Of a stretch of 64,000 bases of DNA, positions 43,848-52,675 are shown in pieces. The position numbers and the translations under genes are program-made. The stretch lies in NCBI GenBank assembly GCA_052246725.1, contig JBQQCL010000011.1; one strand, given 5' to 3'. The stretch's first letter is position 1; the number at the start of each line of letters is the position of its first letter. The notes below the pieces were generated by a model. The model was not told where the DNA came from. It did no database searches and saw nothing but the letters and a program-made list of their open reading frames with translations. Source of the DNA: Pseudalkalibacillus sp052246725 (GTDB taxonomy: Bacteria; Bacillota; Bacilli; Bacillales; Fictibacillaceae).

Positions 43848-44897
43848 TTAAAGATCGTCAAAACCGTTATCATCCGAAACCTTCGTATATTGGCGGGATT
43901 TTTGTTCGAAAAAGTCACTTTTCCCTTCATTCACCGATTCATAGGCTTTGATCCATGGCATCGGATTTTTGCGATGTTCAGGATAAGGTCGCTCAGCTCC
44001 AAGCTGATTCACCCGCTTGTTTGCGATGAATTTGATATAGGAATCAAGTTCGGATGACGTGATGCCAGGGAACCGATCTCCTAAAATGTAATTCCCCCAC
44101 TGAATTTCAAGCTCTGTCGCTTTTTCGAATGTTTTCCTGACAAAATGCTGTGCTTCTATCGGATCTAAAGAAAATTCCTCTATGACAGCGTGATAGATTT
44201 TCGTGAACAAATGGACGTGGAGCTGTTCATCCCGGTTGATGTAATTGATCATCGTCGAAGTGGACACCATTTTTTGGTTCCTTGCAAGGTTATAGAAGAA
44301 ACTGAAGCCTGAGTAAAAGTTCAACCCTTCTAGTACGACGTCATAGACGATTGACTCTAAGAACGTTTCCGGTGTCGGGTTTTTCACGAATGATTCATAG
44401 CCTTCGATAATAAATTCATTCCGCTCCCGTAAGACTGAATCATGCTTCCAATACTCGAAAATCTCATCCTGCTTCCTTTTATCGACAAGACTTGAAAGAA
44501 CGTAAGAATATGACTGATTGTGGACGACCTCCTGAAAGGCAAGGACCGTCATCAATGCCGTCAAACTCGAATCTGTCAAATAACCGGCCACCCTGTTCGC
44601 ATAATCTGTCTGGATGCTGTCGAGAAATGCGAGCAAACCGATGATTTTGTTGAAGGCTTCTTTTTCGTCTGCTGAAAGCTCTTCGTATTGCTTGCGATCA
44701 CCTGACATATTGATCTCGAACGGTGTCCAAAAGTTTGAAAGCATCTGTTTATACAACGGGTAAGCCCATGTATAGCGAACATCGTCCCAGTTCAAGACAT
44801 TCGAGCTTTGACCATTCAAGATTCCCGTGGAGGCGTTCGGGGCTTCTGGCACATAAAGTTCTCTCAGATTCAAGGTTTCAGTCGCATCAGCTTTCAC
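43848..44897 (-). CDS. nrdB: Ribonucleotide reductase beta subunit (class Ia-like)
   Basis: Radical-generating R2 subunit, 349 residues. Ligand-bearing helices: LDSIQTD, FQEVVHNQSYSY (Glu, His and a tyrosine at the Tyr122 spacing) and NRDEQLHVHLF. The radical tyrosine seems present, so this is a conventional tyrosyl-radical enzyme rather than a class Ic type. GTG 44897 is favoured by AAGGG about ten bases upstream; it overlaps the nrdA 3' end by 11 bp, giving translational coupling. Confidence 0.92.
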   Translation of the reverse strand: MKADATETLNLRELYVPEAPNASTGILNGQSSNVLNWDDVRYTWAYPLYKQMLSNFWTPFEINMSGDRKQYEELSADEKEAFNKIIGLLAFLDSIQTDYANRVAGYLTDSSLTALMTVLAFQEVVHNQSYSYVLSSLVDKRKQDEIFEYWKHDSVLRERNEFIIEGYESFVKNPTPETFLESIVYDVVLEGLNFYSGFSFFYNLARNQKMVSTSTMINYINRDEQLHVHLFTKIYHAVIEEFSLDPIEAQHFVRKTFEKATELEIQWGNYILGDRFPGITSSELDSYIKFIANKRVNQLGAERPYPEHRKNPMPWIKAYESVNEGKSDFFEQKSRQYTKVSDDNGFDDL

Positions 44898-47124
44898 AAG
44901 AATCACACCCTTCTACATCTTCGTGGGAAGTGGACCGGACATAGTATGTCGTCTTCAATCCAGATTTCCAGGCTGATAAATGCAGGTCTAGAAGTTCTTT
45001 CGCTTTTACTGTATTCCGTACATAAAGATTGAACGATATCGATTGATCCACATGACGCTGCCTCACCGCATTTTGGCGGATGCTCCATTTTTGGTCGATA
45101 TCATACGCACTCTTGTAGAACCAGGTCGTTTCAGGTGACAAGTCTGGAGCCGTCACAGGGATTTTCGAGTTTTTCTTTTCTTCTGCATATTGCTTTTTAA
45201 AAATCGGATCGATACTCGCAGTGGAGCCTGCAATGATACTTGTCGAGGCATTCGGTGCAACTGCAAGAAGCCAACCGTTCCGGACGCCATCTTGTTGGAT
45301 GTTTTCAGCTAGATTGCACCACTCCGCACTTTCATACCCTCTCTTTTTAAAATAATCGCCTGTACTCCAGTCGCTGCCTTCAAATGTCGGATAAGCCCCT
45401 TTTTCTTTTGCAAGGGCATGGCTTGCCTGGATCGTTAGGAAATTGATTTTTTCATAGAGCTGATCCGCGAATGCCACCGCCTCTTCCGACTCCCAGCGGA
45501 TCCCTTCCTGTGCGAGAAGATGATGCCAGCCGAACGTCCCTAATCCGATCGCTCGGTATTTGTCATTAGTCAAGATCGCTTGCTTCACTTCGATTTTATT
45601 TTTGTTGAGCTCGATGACGTTATCAAGCATCCTCACCTGGATCGGAATGACCCGCTCCAGCACCTCTTCCTTCACGACTTTCGCAAGAGAGAGACTTGAT
45701 AGGTTACAGACAACGAAATCACCAGGTGTTTTTGTGATGATGATTTTTCCATCTGTAGTCGTTTCCTCTTCAACAGTTGTTGCTGATTGGTTTTGCGTAA
45801 TTTCCGTACAAAGGTTGGTGCAATAGATGATGCCTTCATGATGATTGTTATTAAGGCGGTTCACCGTATCCTTGTAAAACATGAACGGCCCGCCAGTTTC
45901 AAGCTGACTGATCATGATCCGTTTCATGATATCGATCGCCGGAACTGTTTCCCGTGAAAGCAACGGATGATTGACGCATTGTTCGTACTTTTCCCGGAAG
46001 CTCCCTTCACCTTCTTTTTCATCGTAAAAATCATCAAGCTCGAATCCCATCTGTTTCTTAACCTCGTGTGGATCAAACAGATGCCATTCTTCACGGTTTT
46101 CTACTTTTTCCATGAAGAGATCTGGGATGACAACGCCCGTGAACAAATCATGCGTCCTCTGCCGTTCATCACCATTGTTCAACTTGGCATCGAGGAATGC
46201 GAAAATGTCTTTTCCGAACACAGGATAGTAGACTGCCACAGCACCATTCCGCTGACCGAGCTGATCGACGTTCACGGCTGTCGTGTTCAGTTGTTTCATC
46301 CAGGCGATCACCCCGGATGAAGTGTTTTTATAACCTTTTATGTCAGACCCTTTGCTACGGATCTTACCAAGGTAGACTCCGATACCTCCACCTGCTTTAC
46401 TGAGCATCGCGATATCTGTATTTGAGTCATAAATTCCACGTAAACTGTCATCGACTGTATCAATGAAACACGAGCTGAGCTGCCCATGAGCTTTCCCGGC
46501 ATTTGCAAGCGTTGGTGTAGCGACTGTCATGTAGAGATTGGACAGCACCCAGTACGCTTCTTTTACAAGTTGAAGCCGATTTTCCTTCGGTTCAGGCATC
46601 ATCAATGTCATCGCGATGACCATCCAGCGTTCCTGAGGCAGTTCGTACAAATGACGATCATGATCCCTTGCTAGATAACGGTCGGCTAACATTCGAATCC
46701 CTGCATATGTGAACAACTCATCCCGCTCAGGTACAAGGGCGGCATCAAGCTCATCCACTTCCTCTTTTGTATAATTTTTGAGAAGTTCCTTATCAAACAG
46801 CCCTTTCTTGATGAGAGATTGCAGCAGCCCATGGAAGTTTCCGTAACCCGGTGCTTGTTCACGGTTATGTGCCGCTTCCTCATAAAGAGAGTGGAGATGG
46901 ATTTTGGAGCAGACATACGTCCAATCCGGTTCTTCTTGTGTGATTCGTGCCATCCCTTCGAGCAGCAACAGGTTGACCAGGGCTTTTTTATCTGTCTCAT
47001 CCCATTGCAGTGCAGTTTTCTCGGTGAAATCCGCTATATCCAGTTGTGGAAATCGATCTGCTAGCTTTTCAGTAAGATCGATGATACGTTTCGGCAAGCG
47101 CTTTTTATTCAGTAAAGTCGACAT
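44887..47124 (-). CDS. nrdA: Ribonucleotide reductase alpha subunit (class Ia-like)
   Basis: Catalytic R1 subunit, 745 residues. The active-site cysteines are seen in SSCFIDTV, NLCTEIT (C-x-E) and VVCNLSS; the C-terminal redox pair is CDSC. The sequence is of NrdA rather than Bacillus NrdE type. The N-terminal ATP-cone looks incomplete: the RDG-type strand segment is missing and the protein begins within the helices (LPKRIIDLTEKL). ATG 47124 is seven bases after GGAGG. Upstream: NrdR boxes, a B12 riboswitch and an R3 repeat. Confidence 0.92.
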   Translation of the reverse strand: MSTLLNKKRLPKRIIDLTEKLADRFPQLDIADFTEKTALQWDETDKKALVNLLLLEGMARITQEEPDWTYVCSKIHLHSLYEEAAHNREQAPGYGNFHGLLQSLIKKGLFDKELLKNYTKEEVDELDAALVPERDELFTYAGIRMLADRYLARDHDRHLYELPQERWMVIAMTLMMPEPKENRLQLVKEAYWVLSNLYMTVATPTLANAGKAHGQLSSCFIDTVDDSLRGIYDSNTDIAMLSKAGGGIGVYLGKIRSKGSDIKGYKNTSSGVIAWMKQLNTTAVNVDQLGQRNGAVAVYYPVFGKDIFAFLDAKLNNGDERQRTHDLFTGVVIPDLFMEKVENREEWHLFDPHEVKKQMGFELDDFYDEKEGEGSFREKYEQCVNHPLLSRETVPAIDIMKRIMISQLETGGPFMFYKDTVNRLNNNHHEGIIYCTNLCTEITQNQSATTVEEETTTDGKIIITKTPGDFVVCNLSSLSLAKVVKEEVLERVIPIQVRMLDNVIELNKNKIEVKQAILTNDKYRAIGLGTFGWHHLLAQEGIRWESEEAVAFADQLYEKINFLTIQASHALAKEKGAYPTFEGSDWSTGDYFKKRGYESAEWCNLAENIQQDGVRNGWLLAVAPNASTSIIAGSTASIDPIFKKQYAEEKKNSKIPVTAPDLSPETTWFYKSAYDIDQKWSIRQNAVRQRHVDQSISFNLYVRNTVKAKELLDLHLSAWKSGLKTTYYVRSTSHEDVEGCDSCES

Positions 47125-47153
47125 ATCCATTCCTCCATTTCTATGAATCCATT

Positions 47154-47250
47154 AAAGAAAACTTGGCAAAGCCAAGCCTTGGCGCTGCTGATCCTTAGTA
47201 GCGCTTATACTAAAGAAAGTATTTTTATACTTTCTTTAAGTGTAAAAAAA
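47154..47250 (-). repeat. R3 repeat within the nrdAB leader
   Basis: AAAGAAAACTTGGCAAAGCC, AAGCCTTGGCG, CTTATACTAAAG, AAAGTATTTTTATACTTTCTTT, AAGTGTAAAAAAA. Starts (minus strand) at the U-tract of the riboswitch terminator and ends 30 bp from the nrdA start. Confidence 0.85.
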
Positions 47251-47271
47251 CCACCCGGATATCGAGTGGTT
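47244..47271 (-). terminator. nrdAB leader terminator (riboswitch expression platform)
   Basis: AACCACCC/GAGTGGTT stem with loop GGATATC and T7 on the minus strand, about 110 nt after the riboswitch and 120 nt before nrdA. The only strong terminator between them. Confidence 0.75.
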
Positions 47272-47383
47272 GAAACGGAGACGATATGACATTGAGAGGG
47301 ACCTTAAAAAAAAGATCCACGCCCGAACTGAATAGCCGTCCACGCTTCAACCCTCAATCCCCGAAGAATTGAAACACTCAAGC

Positions 47384-47560
47384 TCAGGCAGGTCTACTGA
47401 CTCTTGCTTCATCCTACTAGGAACCTTCCCATATAAGCACCTATTGCTAGACTCTCTTATACAGTGGCATATTCCGTTCGTCGACAATTACAGTTGCGGG
47501 GACAGTTCTGGATTCTCACCAGATTCCCTATCAAGTCTCCTAACGAGACACCTGTCGCTT
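47384..47560 (-). ncRNA. Cobalamin (B12) riboswitch
   Basis: On the minus strand: P1 strand GACAGGTGTC, then GGGAATCTGGTGAGAATCC, AGAACTGTCCCCGCAACTGT (the conserved B12-box core, 47520-47490), variable arms, and closing AGTCAGTAGACCTGCCTG. The pattern matches the cobalamin riboswitch consensus. It should turn off nrdAB when adenosylcobalamin is plentiful. Confidence 0.88.
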
Positions 47561-47566
47561 GAATAA

Positions 47567-47621
47567 TATCAATATATTGTGTTGTTAATCTTACATTCTC
47601 ACTAAATGTAGTGTTTGTCAA
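47567..47621 (-). promoter_or_regulatory. nrdAB promoter with two NrdR boxes
   Basis: Minus strand TTGACA (47621-47616). NrdR-box-like ACACTACATTTAGTGA (47614-47599) and ACACAATATATTGATA (47582-47567) are separated by 16 bp, matching the usual three-turn arrangement. The -10 (GAATGT at 17 bp) is poor. Confidence 0.65.
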
Positions 47622-47712
47622 TATGATTTTTAATATTTCTGCTCCTATTTAACAAACCATATTAAAAGGCACTCGGCGATAGAAAACGTCGCCGATATGC
47701 CTATTTAATTTT

Positions 47713-48037
47713 TGCTCTTTTCTAAAAGATTGTTGCGTTTGAGTCAATTTTAAAAACTCACCTTGTCCAAGTTGATTGAAGAGCAAGGTGCGAGACTCCT
47801 CGAAAATGAAAATCGCATTTTCTTCGTGTGATGTAACGCTCCAGAAGCTTTCCTTGTCCTGCGGGCTCACCGCACGCCCCGCGGAAAGCGAGCATCCTGG
47901 AGCGGAAATCAACGACTTTTAAAGAAAACTTGGCGAGACCAAGCCTTTTATAGGTCGAGCCTTAGTTGCCCTTATACTGAAGAAAGTATTTTATACTTTC
48001 TTTAAGTGCAAGAGCAACAACGTTTGCGAAAACAGCC
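47713..48037 (-). repeat. R2 repeat, inverted, with core deletion
   Basis: Reverse orientation: GCTCTTTTCTAAAAGAT at the left through AACGTTTGCGAAAACAGCC at the right. It contains the ATGAAAATCGCATTTTCTTCG module shared only with 15621-16084 and an R3 unit (about 47918-48010). The central GGAAGCATTTGTGCTCC part is missing. Confidence 0.85.
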
Positions 48038-48058
48038 TTGTTTTTTCAAATGTTCGCC

Positions 48059-48568
48059 TTACGATACAACCGTTTGGCTTTTCAAATCCTCGATATATCG
48101 GAATGCCTCTTCGATTTCTTCTTCCGTATATTTCTGTTTTTGTTTGACGACTTGTACTTTTTCAACTACCTCTTCTTTCGGAAGGTGATTGAAATAAAGG
48201 ATGGTTGAAATAAGCTCAAGGATGCGTGAAGGCTGTTCATTCATCGATGTAACACACTCCTTCAACGGCTCCAGATCCAGGTCATAATGCTTTAAGAACT
48301 GTTCACCCTCACCTGTCAGTGTATAGCGATACTGATAATAGCCTGATACCTTTTCTCTCGTCTCTTCGATAAACCCAAGATTACAAAGTTCTTCGACGCG
48401 CAAGGTCAATTCCTCTGAATATGGCCCATAAAAATGAAACTGATATTTTTCTCCAAAAGGAAAGTTCAACTTTTTAGCGATATATACCATTTTCTGAAGC
48501 TTCTTCCGTCCTACGACCTCTCTGGCATAATCGAACAATGCAACCAACCGCGCATGATGCTCAAGCAC
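48059..48568 (-). CDS. ywgA: YwgA family protein
   Basis: 169-residue soluble protein of unknown function, helical with a winged-helix-like N-terminal half (KLQKMVYIAKKLNFPF, then YGPYSEELTLRVEELCNLGFIEE and a beta-hairpin YQYRYTLTGEG). GTG start with AGGAGGGG. It follows ywfO by 13 bp; the pair is likely one operon. Confidence 0.82.
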   Translation of the reverse strand: MLEHHARLVALFDYAREVVGRKKLQKMVYIAKKLNFPFGEKYQFHFYGPYSEELTLRVEELCNLGFIEETREKVSGYYQYRYTLTGEGEQFLKHYDLDLEPLKECVTSMNEQPSRILELISTILYFNHLPKEEVVEKVQVVKQKQKYTEEEIEEAFRYIEDLKSQTVVS

Positions 48569-48581
48569 GAAGAATCCCCTC

Positions 48582-49874
48582 CTAAAATTCTAATATTTCA
48601 CTGATTTTTCTCTTTAGATCCTCATCGTCTATTTTTTCTACTAGATCTGATGGATAATACAACTTGTGATCGGTCCGTTTTTTACCTGAAATCGCTTCGA
48701 CCACGGTAGACTCTCTAGACAGTTCCCGGTATTCCCCGCTCTTCATCAAAAGGTGGATCGGCAGGCGTTCTTCTTCCTCACCTGGACGATAAAAGTCATA
48801 AGGAAGATCGGATGACGAATCAACGATCAAATAATAATCCGGGTCGATTCCAGCTTTGACGAAATACGTATAAAGCCTATGCCAATGTTCCATATGGACG
48901 TTTGGGTTGAATTCCATATACTTGAACAGACGTCGATTCAAAAAGCGCTCACAAAGATCGCTGAGAATCACATCCTCTTCATCCTGCCAGGCCTGGAAAT
49001 AGAACTGGATGATCCCTTCGTCGAGCTTGAAATAGTCATCGAGATCGACGTTGTCGTTGAATAACGAAACAAAATGGATCGGCTCTAATTTAAACGTATA
49101 GCCTTCCTTGTAAAGTGCTTTTGCACGATGGAGGATTTTCGACAGGATGACCTCCGCACTTCGCGTCACTGGATGGAAATAGACTTGCCAATACATTTGA
49201 TAACGGCTCATTATGTAGTCCTCTACAGCATGCATGCCACTATGTTTGATGACGACCTGGTCTTCTTTCGGTCGCATGACCCTCAAAATCCGTTCGATAT
49301 CGAATTGACCATAACTGACTCCCGTGAAATAAGCATCACGAAGCAAGTAGTCCATCCGGTCTGCATCGATCTGACTTGAGATCATGCTGACGACAAGCTT
49401 GTTTTCATAGGTTTTTGCGATGACCTCGGAAACCTTACGCGGAAAGTCATCCTCGACCCTCTTTAAGACGCTGTTTACTTCTGTATCCCCTAGAATGATC
49501 GATTGTGTAAAATCCTCGTGGTCAAGATTGAATACTTTTTCAAAGGAATGTGAATAGGGGCCATGTCCGACATCGTGTAAAAGTGCTGCTGCTAAACAGA
49601 GGATGCGCTCATCATCGTCCCAATGAGGTCGCCCTTGAAAAATTTCAATGATCCGACGAACGATTTCATACACCCCGAGCGAATGGCTGAACCGGCTGTG
49701 TTCAGCGCCATGGAACGTCAAAAACGTGGTGCCGAGTTGACGGATCCTTCTCAAACGCTGGAACTCCTTCGTTCCGATCAAATCCCAAATGATACGATCA
49801 CGTACGTGGATGTATCTGTGTACAGGATCTTTAAATACTTTTTCTTCGTCTAATTGTTGCAGCATATAGCTCAT
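48582..49874 (-). CDS. ywfO: HD-domain phosphohydrolase, YwfO-like
   Basis: 430-residue HD hydrolase related to dGTP triphosphohydrolases. Metal residues lie in the HSRFSHSLGV motif and LLHDVGHGPYSH; R-rich FQRLRRIRQLGTT precedes them. Probable nucleotide (dNTP or alarmone) hydrolysis, substrate unproven. The start at 49874 is chosen from the family's MSY...EEKVFKDPVHRYI N-terminus; its RBS is weak, and a strong AAGGAGAAAGGGG lies about 20 bases upstream. Confidence 0.85.
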   Translation of the reverse strand: MSYMLQQLDEEKVFKDPVHRYIHVRDRIIWDLIGTKEFQRLRRIRQLGTTFLTFHGAEHSRFSHSLGVYEIVRRIIEIFQGRPHWDDDERILCLAAALLHDVGHGPYSHSFEKVFNLDHEDFTQSIILGDTEVNSVLKRVEDDFPRKVSEVIAKTYENKLVVSMISSQIDADRMDYLLRDAYFTGVSYGQFDIERILRVMRPKEDQVVIKHSGMHAVEDYIMSRYQMYWQVYFHPVTRSAEVILSKILHRAKALYKEGYTFKLEPIHFVSLFNDNVDLDDYFKLDEGIIQFYFQAWQDEEDVILSDLCERFLNRRLFKYMEFNPNVHMEHWHRLYTYFVKAGIDPDYYLIVDSSSDLPYDFYRPGEEEERLPIHLLMKSGEYRELSRESTVVEAISGKKRTDHKLYYPSDLVEKIDDEDLKRKISEILEF

Positions 49875-49929
49875 CGCCTGGCTTGATACCCCTTTCTCCT
49901 TACACATGAAGAAACTGCGTCTCTATATT

Positions 49930-49977
49930 GATGGGAGAACTGACTCAAAAAGGTCAGCCTCTCTCATGTTGTTTTTT
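49930..49977 (+). terminator. Terminator-like hairpin upstream of ywfO
   Basis: GGGAGAACTGAC/GTCAGCCTCTCTC stem followed on the plus strand by GTTGTTTTTT. No plus-strand gene precedes it. Confidence 0.4.
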
Positions 49978-50133
49978 CGACAATATTACAATTATATATT
50001 CTCTAAAATGAAATGAAAACCTCTTCGAAAAAAGTGAAAAAGCTTACTTTCGTTCCACTGTAAGTCGTAAGGTCATAGAAAAATTTTTTTTGAAGAAAAT
50101 AAAGATGGACAGTTTCGGACGGAGGGTTTCGAG

Positions 50134-50334
50134 ATGAAAATCATCGGTATTACGTTTCTTCTATTGGTCGCCATCATCACCCTGATATCTATTTTGGATT
50201 ACCACCTGGGTACTTATTTTGAATTTACAGATCAATTGAACCCATTTACAGTTCCTGATGAATTCGAGTTCTTGTTGCTATTCATTCTTTGTTTATCTTT
50301 AATTGTTCAATTTTATTTCATTGTACGCCGTTAA
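50134..50334 (+). CDS. Small two-helix membrane protein, unknown
   Basis: 66 residues: helix about 3-22 and helix about 45-64 around an acidic loop (DYHLGTYFEFTDQLNPF). GGAGGG lies six to eight bases before the ATG, which makes it credible. Its 3' end overlaps the convergent germination gene by 17 bp. I do not recognise a family. Confidence 0.6.
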   Translation: MKIIGITFLLLVAIITLISILDYHLGTYFEFTDQLNPFTVPDEFEFLLLFILCLSLIVQFYFIVRR

Positions 50335-51424
50335 TACGTTTACGATATTTTACAGATAGGATGAGCAAGACTAGAAAAGGTATTCCGAGCTGTAAAGGTA
50401 AATGGATATAGAAAGGTACTAATTGCATTCCTTCTTCTAAATGTTCAGAAAAGTTCGAGGTGATTGTAAGTGCTGCAAACAAAATCACCAAGCTGACGGG
50501 GTAAAAGAGCAGCTTGAATTTGGTCACATTGAAGACGGACGCCGTACATGCTACAGCCACGTAGTAGAAAAGCGAAACTTTGAAAAACATGCCGATGATC
50601 AAAATGAAGACCCCGATGGCATCCAATCGTTGGATAAAATCCCCTATCTCGATCCGACTGATCGTCATCAATAACGGAAAAGTCGTCCGTGCAGCAGAGT
50701 CTGCGCCAAGAACTGCAACGTCCATAATGGCAGTCACCGCAAGGATAATACCACTTGTCAAAATAGCAAATATTCCAGTAGTTCTAACTCTATTAGTCTT
50801 ATTTACATACTTGAAAAGCATCAAAAAGGCAATCAATTCACCAAATGGAAAGGTCAGTGTCATTGGAAAAGCCGTTTGCAATATCAGTCCCCAACCCTCA
50901 CCAGTGTATGGCTGTAAATTTTTCAACTGAACAGCTTTAGAAGCGAATAGTAATCCTATACCAAGTACAACCAATCCCGAAAGGATAGGAAAATAAAATT
51001 CGCTGGTCCTTGCTAGTACTTCGATCCCTTTCGAAATGACATAAAGGGATGCAAGAATCATGATCGTCAAAATAACGAACATTGGTGTTTCCACTAGGGT
51101 TGCAGAAAGCAATAATTCACCAAAATCACGAAGGACTCGGGCAGCTAGATAAATGAAATAAAGGATGTATAGGAATCCGACCACCTTGCCGAAAACGTTC
51201 CCAAATGATTCTTGGAGCATATTTACGAAATTGTTTTCTGGCTGATAAAGGTGGATTTGGGTATACATCCAAAAAAGCACAAGACCTGCTCCCATTCCTA
51301 TCAGTATCGCAATCCAAGCTCCCTGTTTTGCTTGTAGACCGAGTCCAACAACAACAGCACTGCCAAGCTGGAAGAACACCATCAATACATATAATTGTAA
51401 GGTACTTATTTTCACCTGTTCCAC
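50318..51424 (-). CDS. gerKB: Germinant receptor permease subunit (GerB family)
   Basis: 368-residue APC-type membrane protein with about ten helices, the GerB/GerKB subunit that binds germinant in the spore inner membrane. Typical N-terminus KISTLQLYVLMVFFQLGSA. GTG start. Third gene in the order A-C-B, as in the gerK operon of B. subtilis, so the K-type symbols are inferred from order. It is most likely expressed in the forespore. Confidence 0.85.
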   Translation of the reverse strand: MEQVKISTLQLYVLMVFFQLGSAVVVGLGLQAKQGAWIAILIGMGAGLVLFWMYTQIHLYQPENNFVNMLQESFGNVFGKVVGFLYILYFIYLAARVLRDFGELLLSATLVETPMFVILTIMILASLYVISKGIEVLARTSEFYFPILSGLVVLGIGLLFASKAVQLKNLQPYTGEGWGLILQTAFPMTLTFPFGELIAFLMLFKYVNKTNRVRTTGIFAILTSGIILAVTAIMDVAVLGADSAARTTFPLLMTISRIEIGDFIQRLDAIGVFILIIGMFFKVSLFYYVAVACTASVFNVTKFKLLFYPVSLVILFAALTITSNFSEHLEEGMQLVPFYIHLPLQLGIPFLVLLILSVKYRKRINGVQ

Positions 51425-51455
51425 AATTATTCCTGCTCCTTGCCAATCGATTTAC

Positions 51456-52646
51456 TCATTCAGTGTCAGATGGATAGATTGTTTTCGTGCGTAGTCCCGC
51501 TCGTCGGATCTGAACATTCGTGTTAACGGTCACTTCAGCTTCAGAAAAGAGATTTCCCCAATCTTTTTCAAACTCTTTCCAAACCTTTGGTTGTTTCCGA
51601 TAAAGTTCCTCGCCGAATCCGAAAACATCCAATTGCTTTTCTTGTGCCGAACGAATCGCTTTTTCAATTTCTTTTTTCAATTCTTTTTCAGTTTTCTGTT
51701 CCAGGTGATGAACGACTTCAGAGGTTTCAATTGCTAATGGACAGTTCACCTCGGCAATATTCCCTTCCAAATCCAGGTCCACTTTTAACTGAGGGAGATC
51801 TTGTTCCATGTTGACTTTGAGAGATGTTTTCGACCGGATGACTTCGATCGCGATTTTATCCTCTTCTTGCCTACAAGAAAGATTGATGATGGTACTTTTT
51901 ATTTTCCCCATTGTTAAAAGAACTCCTCTCGCGTCTCGATCTGTCACCCACTCTTGTAAACGGTCTCCTTTAAAAATACCTAAACCATCAATGACCAAAT
52001 TGGGGTCCCCCGCAAGATCCTCCTCTATAGAAGGATGCATATCTGACTTGATTCCACTGATGATCGGCTGTCTCTTTTTACTGATGATCGTTTGTATGAA
52101 TTCATCAACGGTCGTCGTCACGCCAGTACCGATCATATTTTCTGTATTCTTCAGACTACCTGTGATCTTGCGGGCAGGTATTTCTTCAAGTGGTGTCAGT
52201 TGCCGCAAAAGTTTCTCTGCACTGTTCTCTCGAGCAATCAATATATAGATTTGTGTTCTGAACTCCGGATCTCGATCAAGGAGATCAAGCATGTCACTCA
52301 AGCCTCTCCGGGCGATTTCTTCACTTACGATGATCGTGCTCGTATGGGAAAAAAACATTCTTCTAGGAACAGAGTTTGCACCTCTTCTCAAAGCCTCGAA
52401 AATGGTATCACCCGTCGCAGTGAAAACAATTACGGGTGGATTTTTGTCAGATCCTCCAGAGAACCTCGAAGTGGAACTATTAGGTCCTGCAACCTGAAAT
52501 GAGACTTTATATTGTCCTTCTTCTGTCAGGTCGAAGCCCATCCCCATCACAAGAGCCAGATCCGTCAATTGCCGGCTGTTCCAGCACCCGGTCAAAAAAG
52601 GAAGTATCAAGATCAATAGAGTGACTTGCAACAGGATGCGTTTCAT
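51456..52646 (-). CDS. gerKC: Germinant receptor lipoprotein subunit (GerC family)
   Basis: 396 residues. Lipoprotein signal with lipobox LTGC, lipidated Cys at residue 21, then the Ger_C domains (CWNSRQLTDLALVMGMGFD start; C-terminal FGFGEELYRKQPKVWKEFEKDW). It sits on the outer face of the spore inner membrane with GerA/GerB subunits. RBS AAAGGA. Gap of 29 bp after gerKA. Confidence 0.88.
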   Translation of the reverse strand: MKRILLQVTLLILILPFLTGCWNSRQLTDLALVMGMGFDLTEEGQYKVSFQVAGPNSSTSRFSGGSDKNPPVIVFTATGDTIFEALRRGANSVPRRMFFSHTSTIIVSEEIARRGLSDMLDLLDRDPEFRTQIYILIARENSAEKLLRQLTPLEEIPARKITGSLKNTENMIGTGVTTTVDEFIQTIISKKRQPIISGIKSDMHPSIEEDLAGDPNLVIDGLGIFKGDRLQEWVTDRDARGVLLTMGKIKSTIINLSCRQEEDKIAIEVIRSKTSLKVNMEQDLPQLKVDLDLEGNIAEVNCPLAIETSEVVHHLEQKTEKELKKEIEKAIRSAQEKQLDVFGFGEELYRKQPKVWKEFEKDWGNLFSEAEVTVNTNVQIRRAGLRTKTIYPSDTE

Positions 52647-52675
52647 ACTTCGTTTCCTTTCTTTTTCATTAGAAT

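Noticed and set aside
47369..47566. 65-residue plus-strand frame
   Set aside because: It is antisense to the cobalamin riboswitch; conservation there is RNA structure, not coding.
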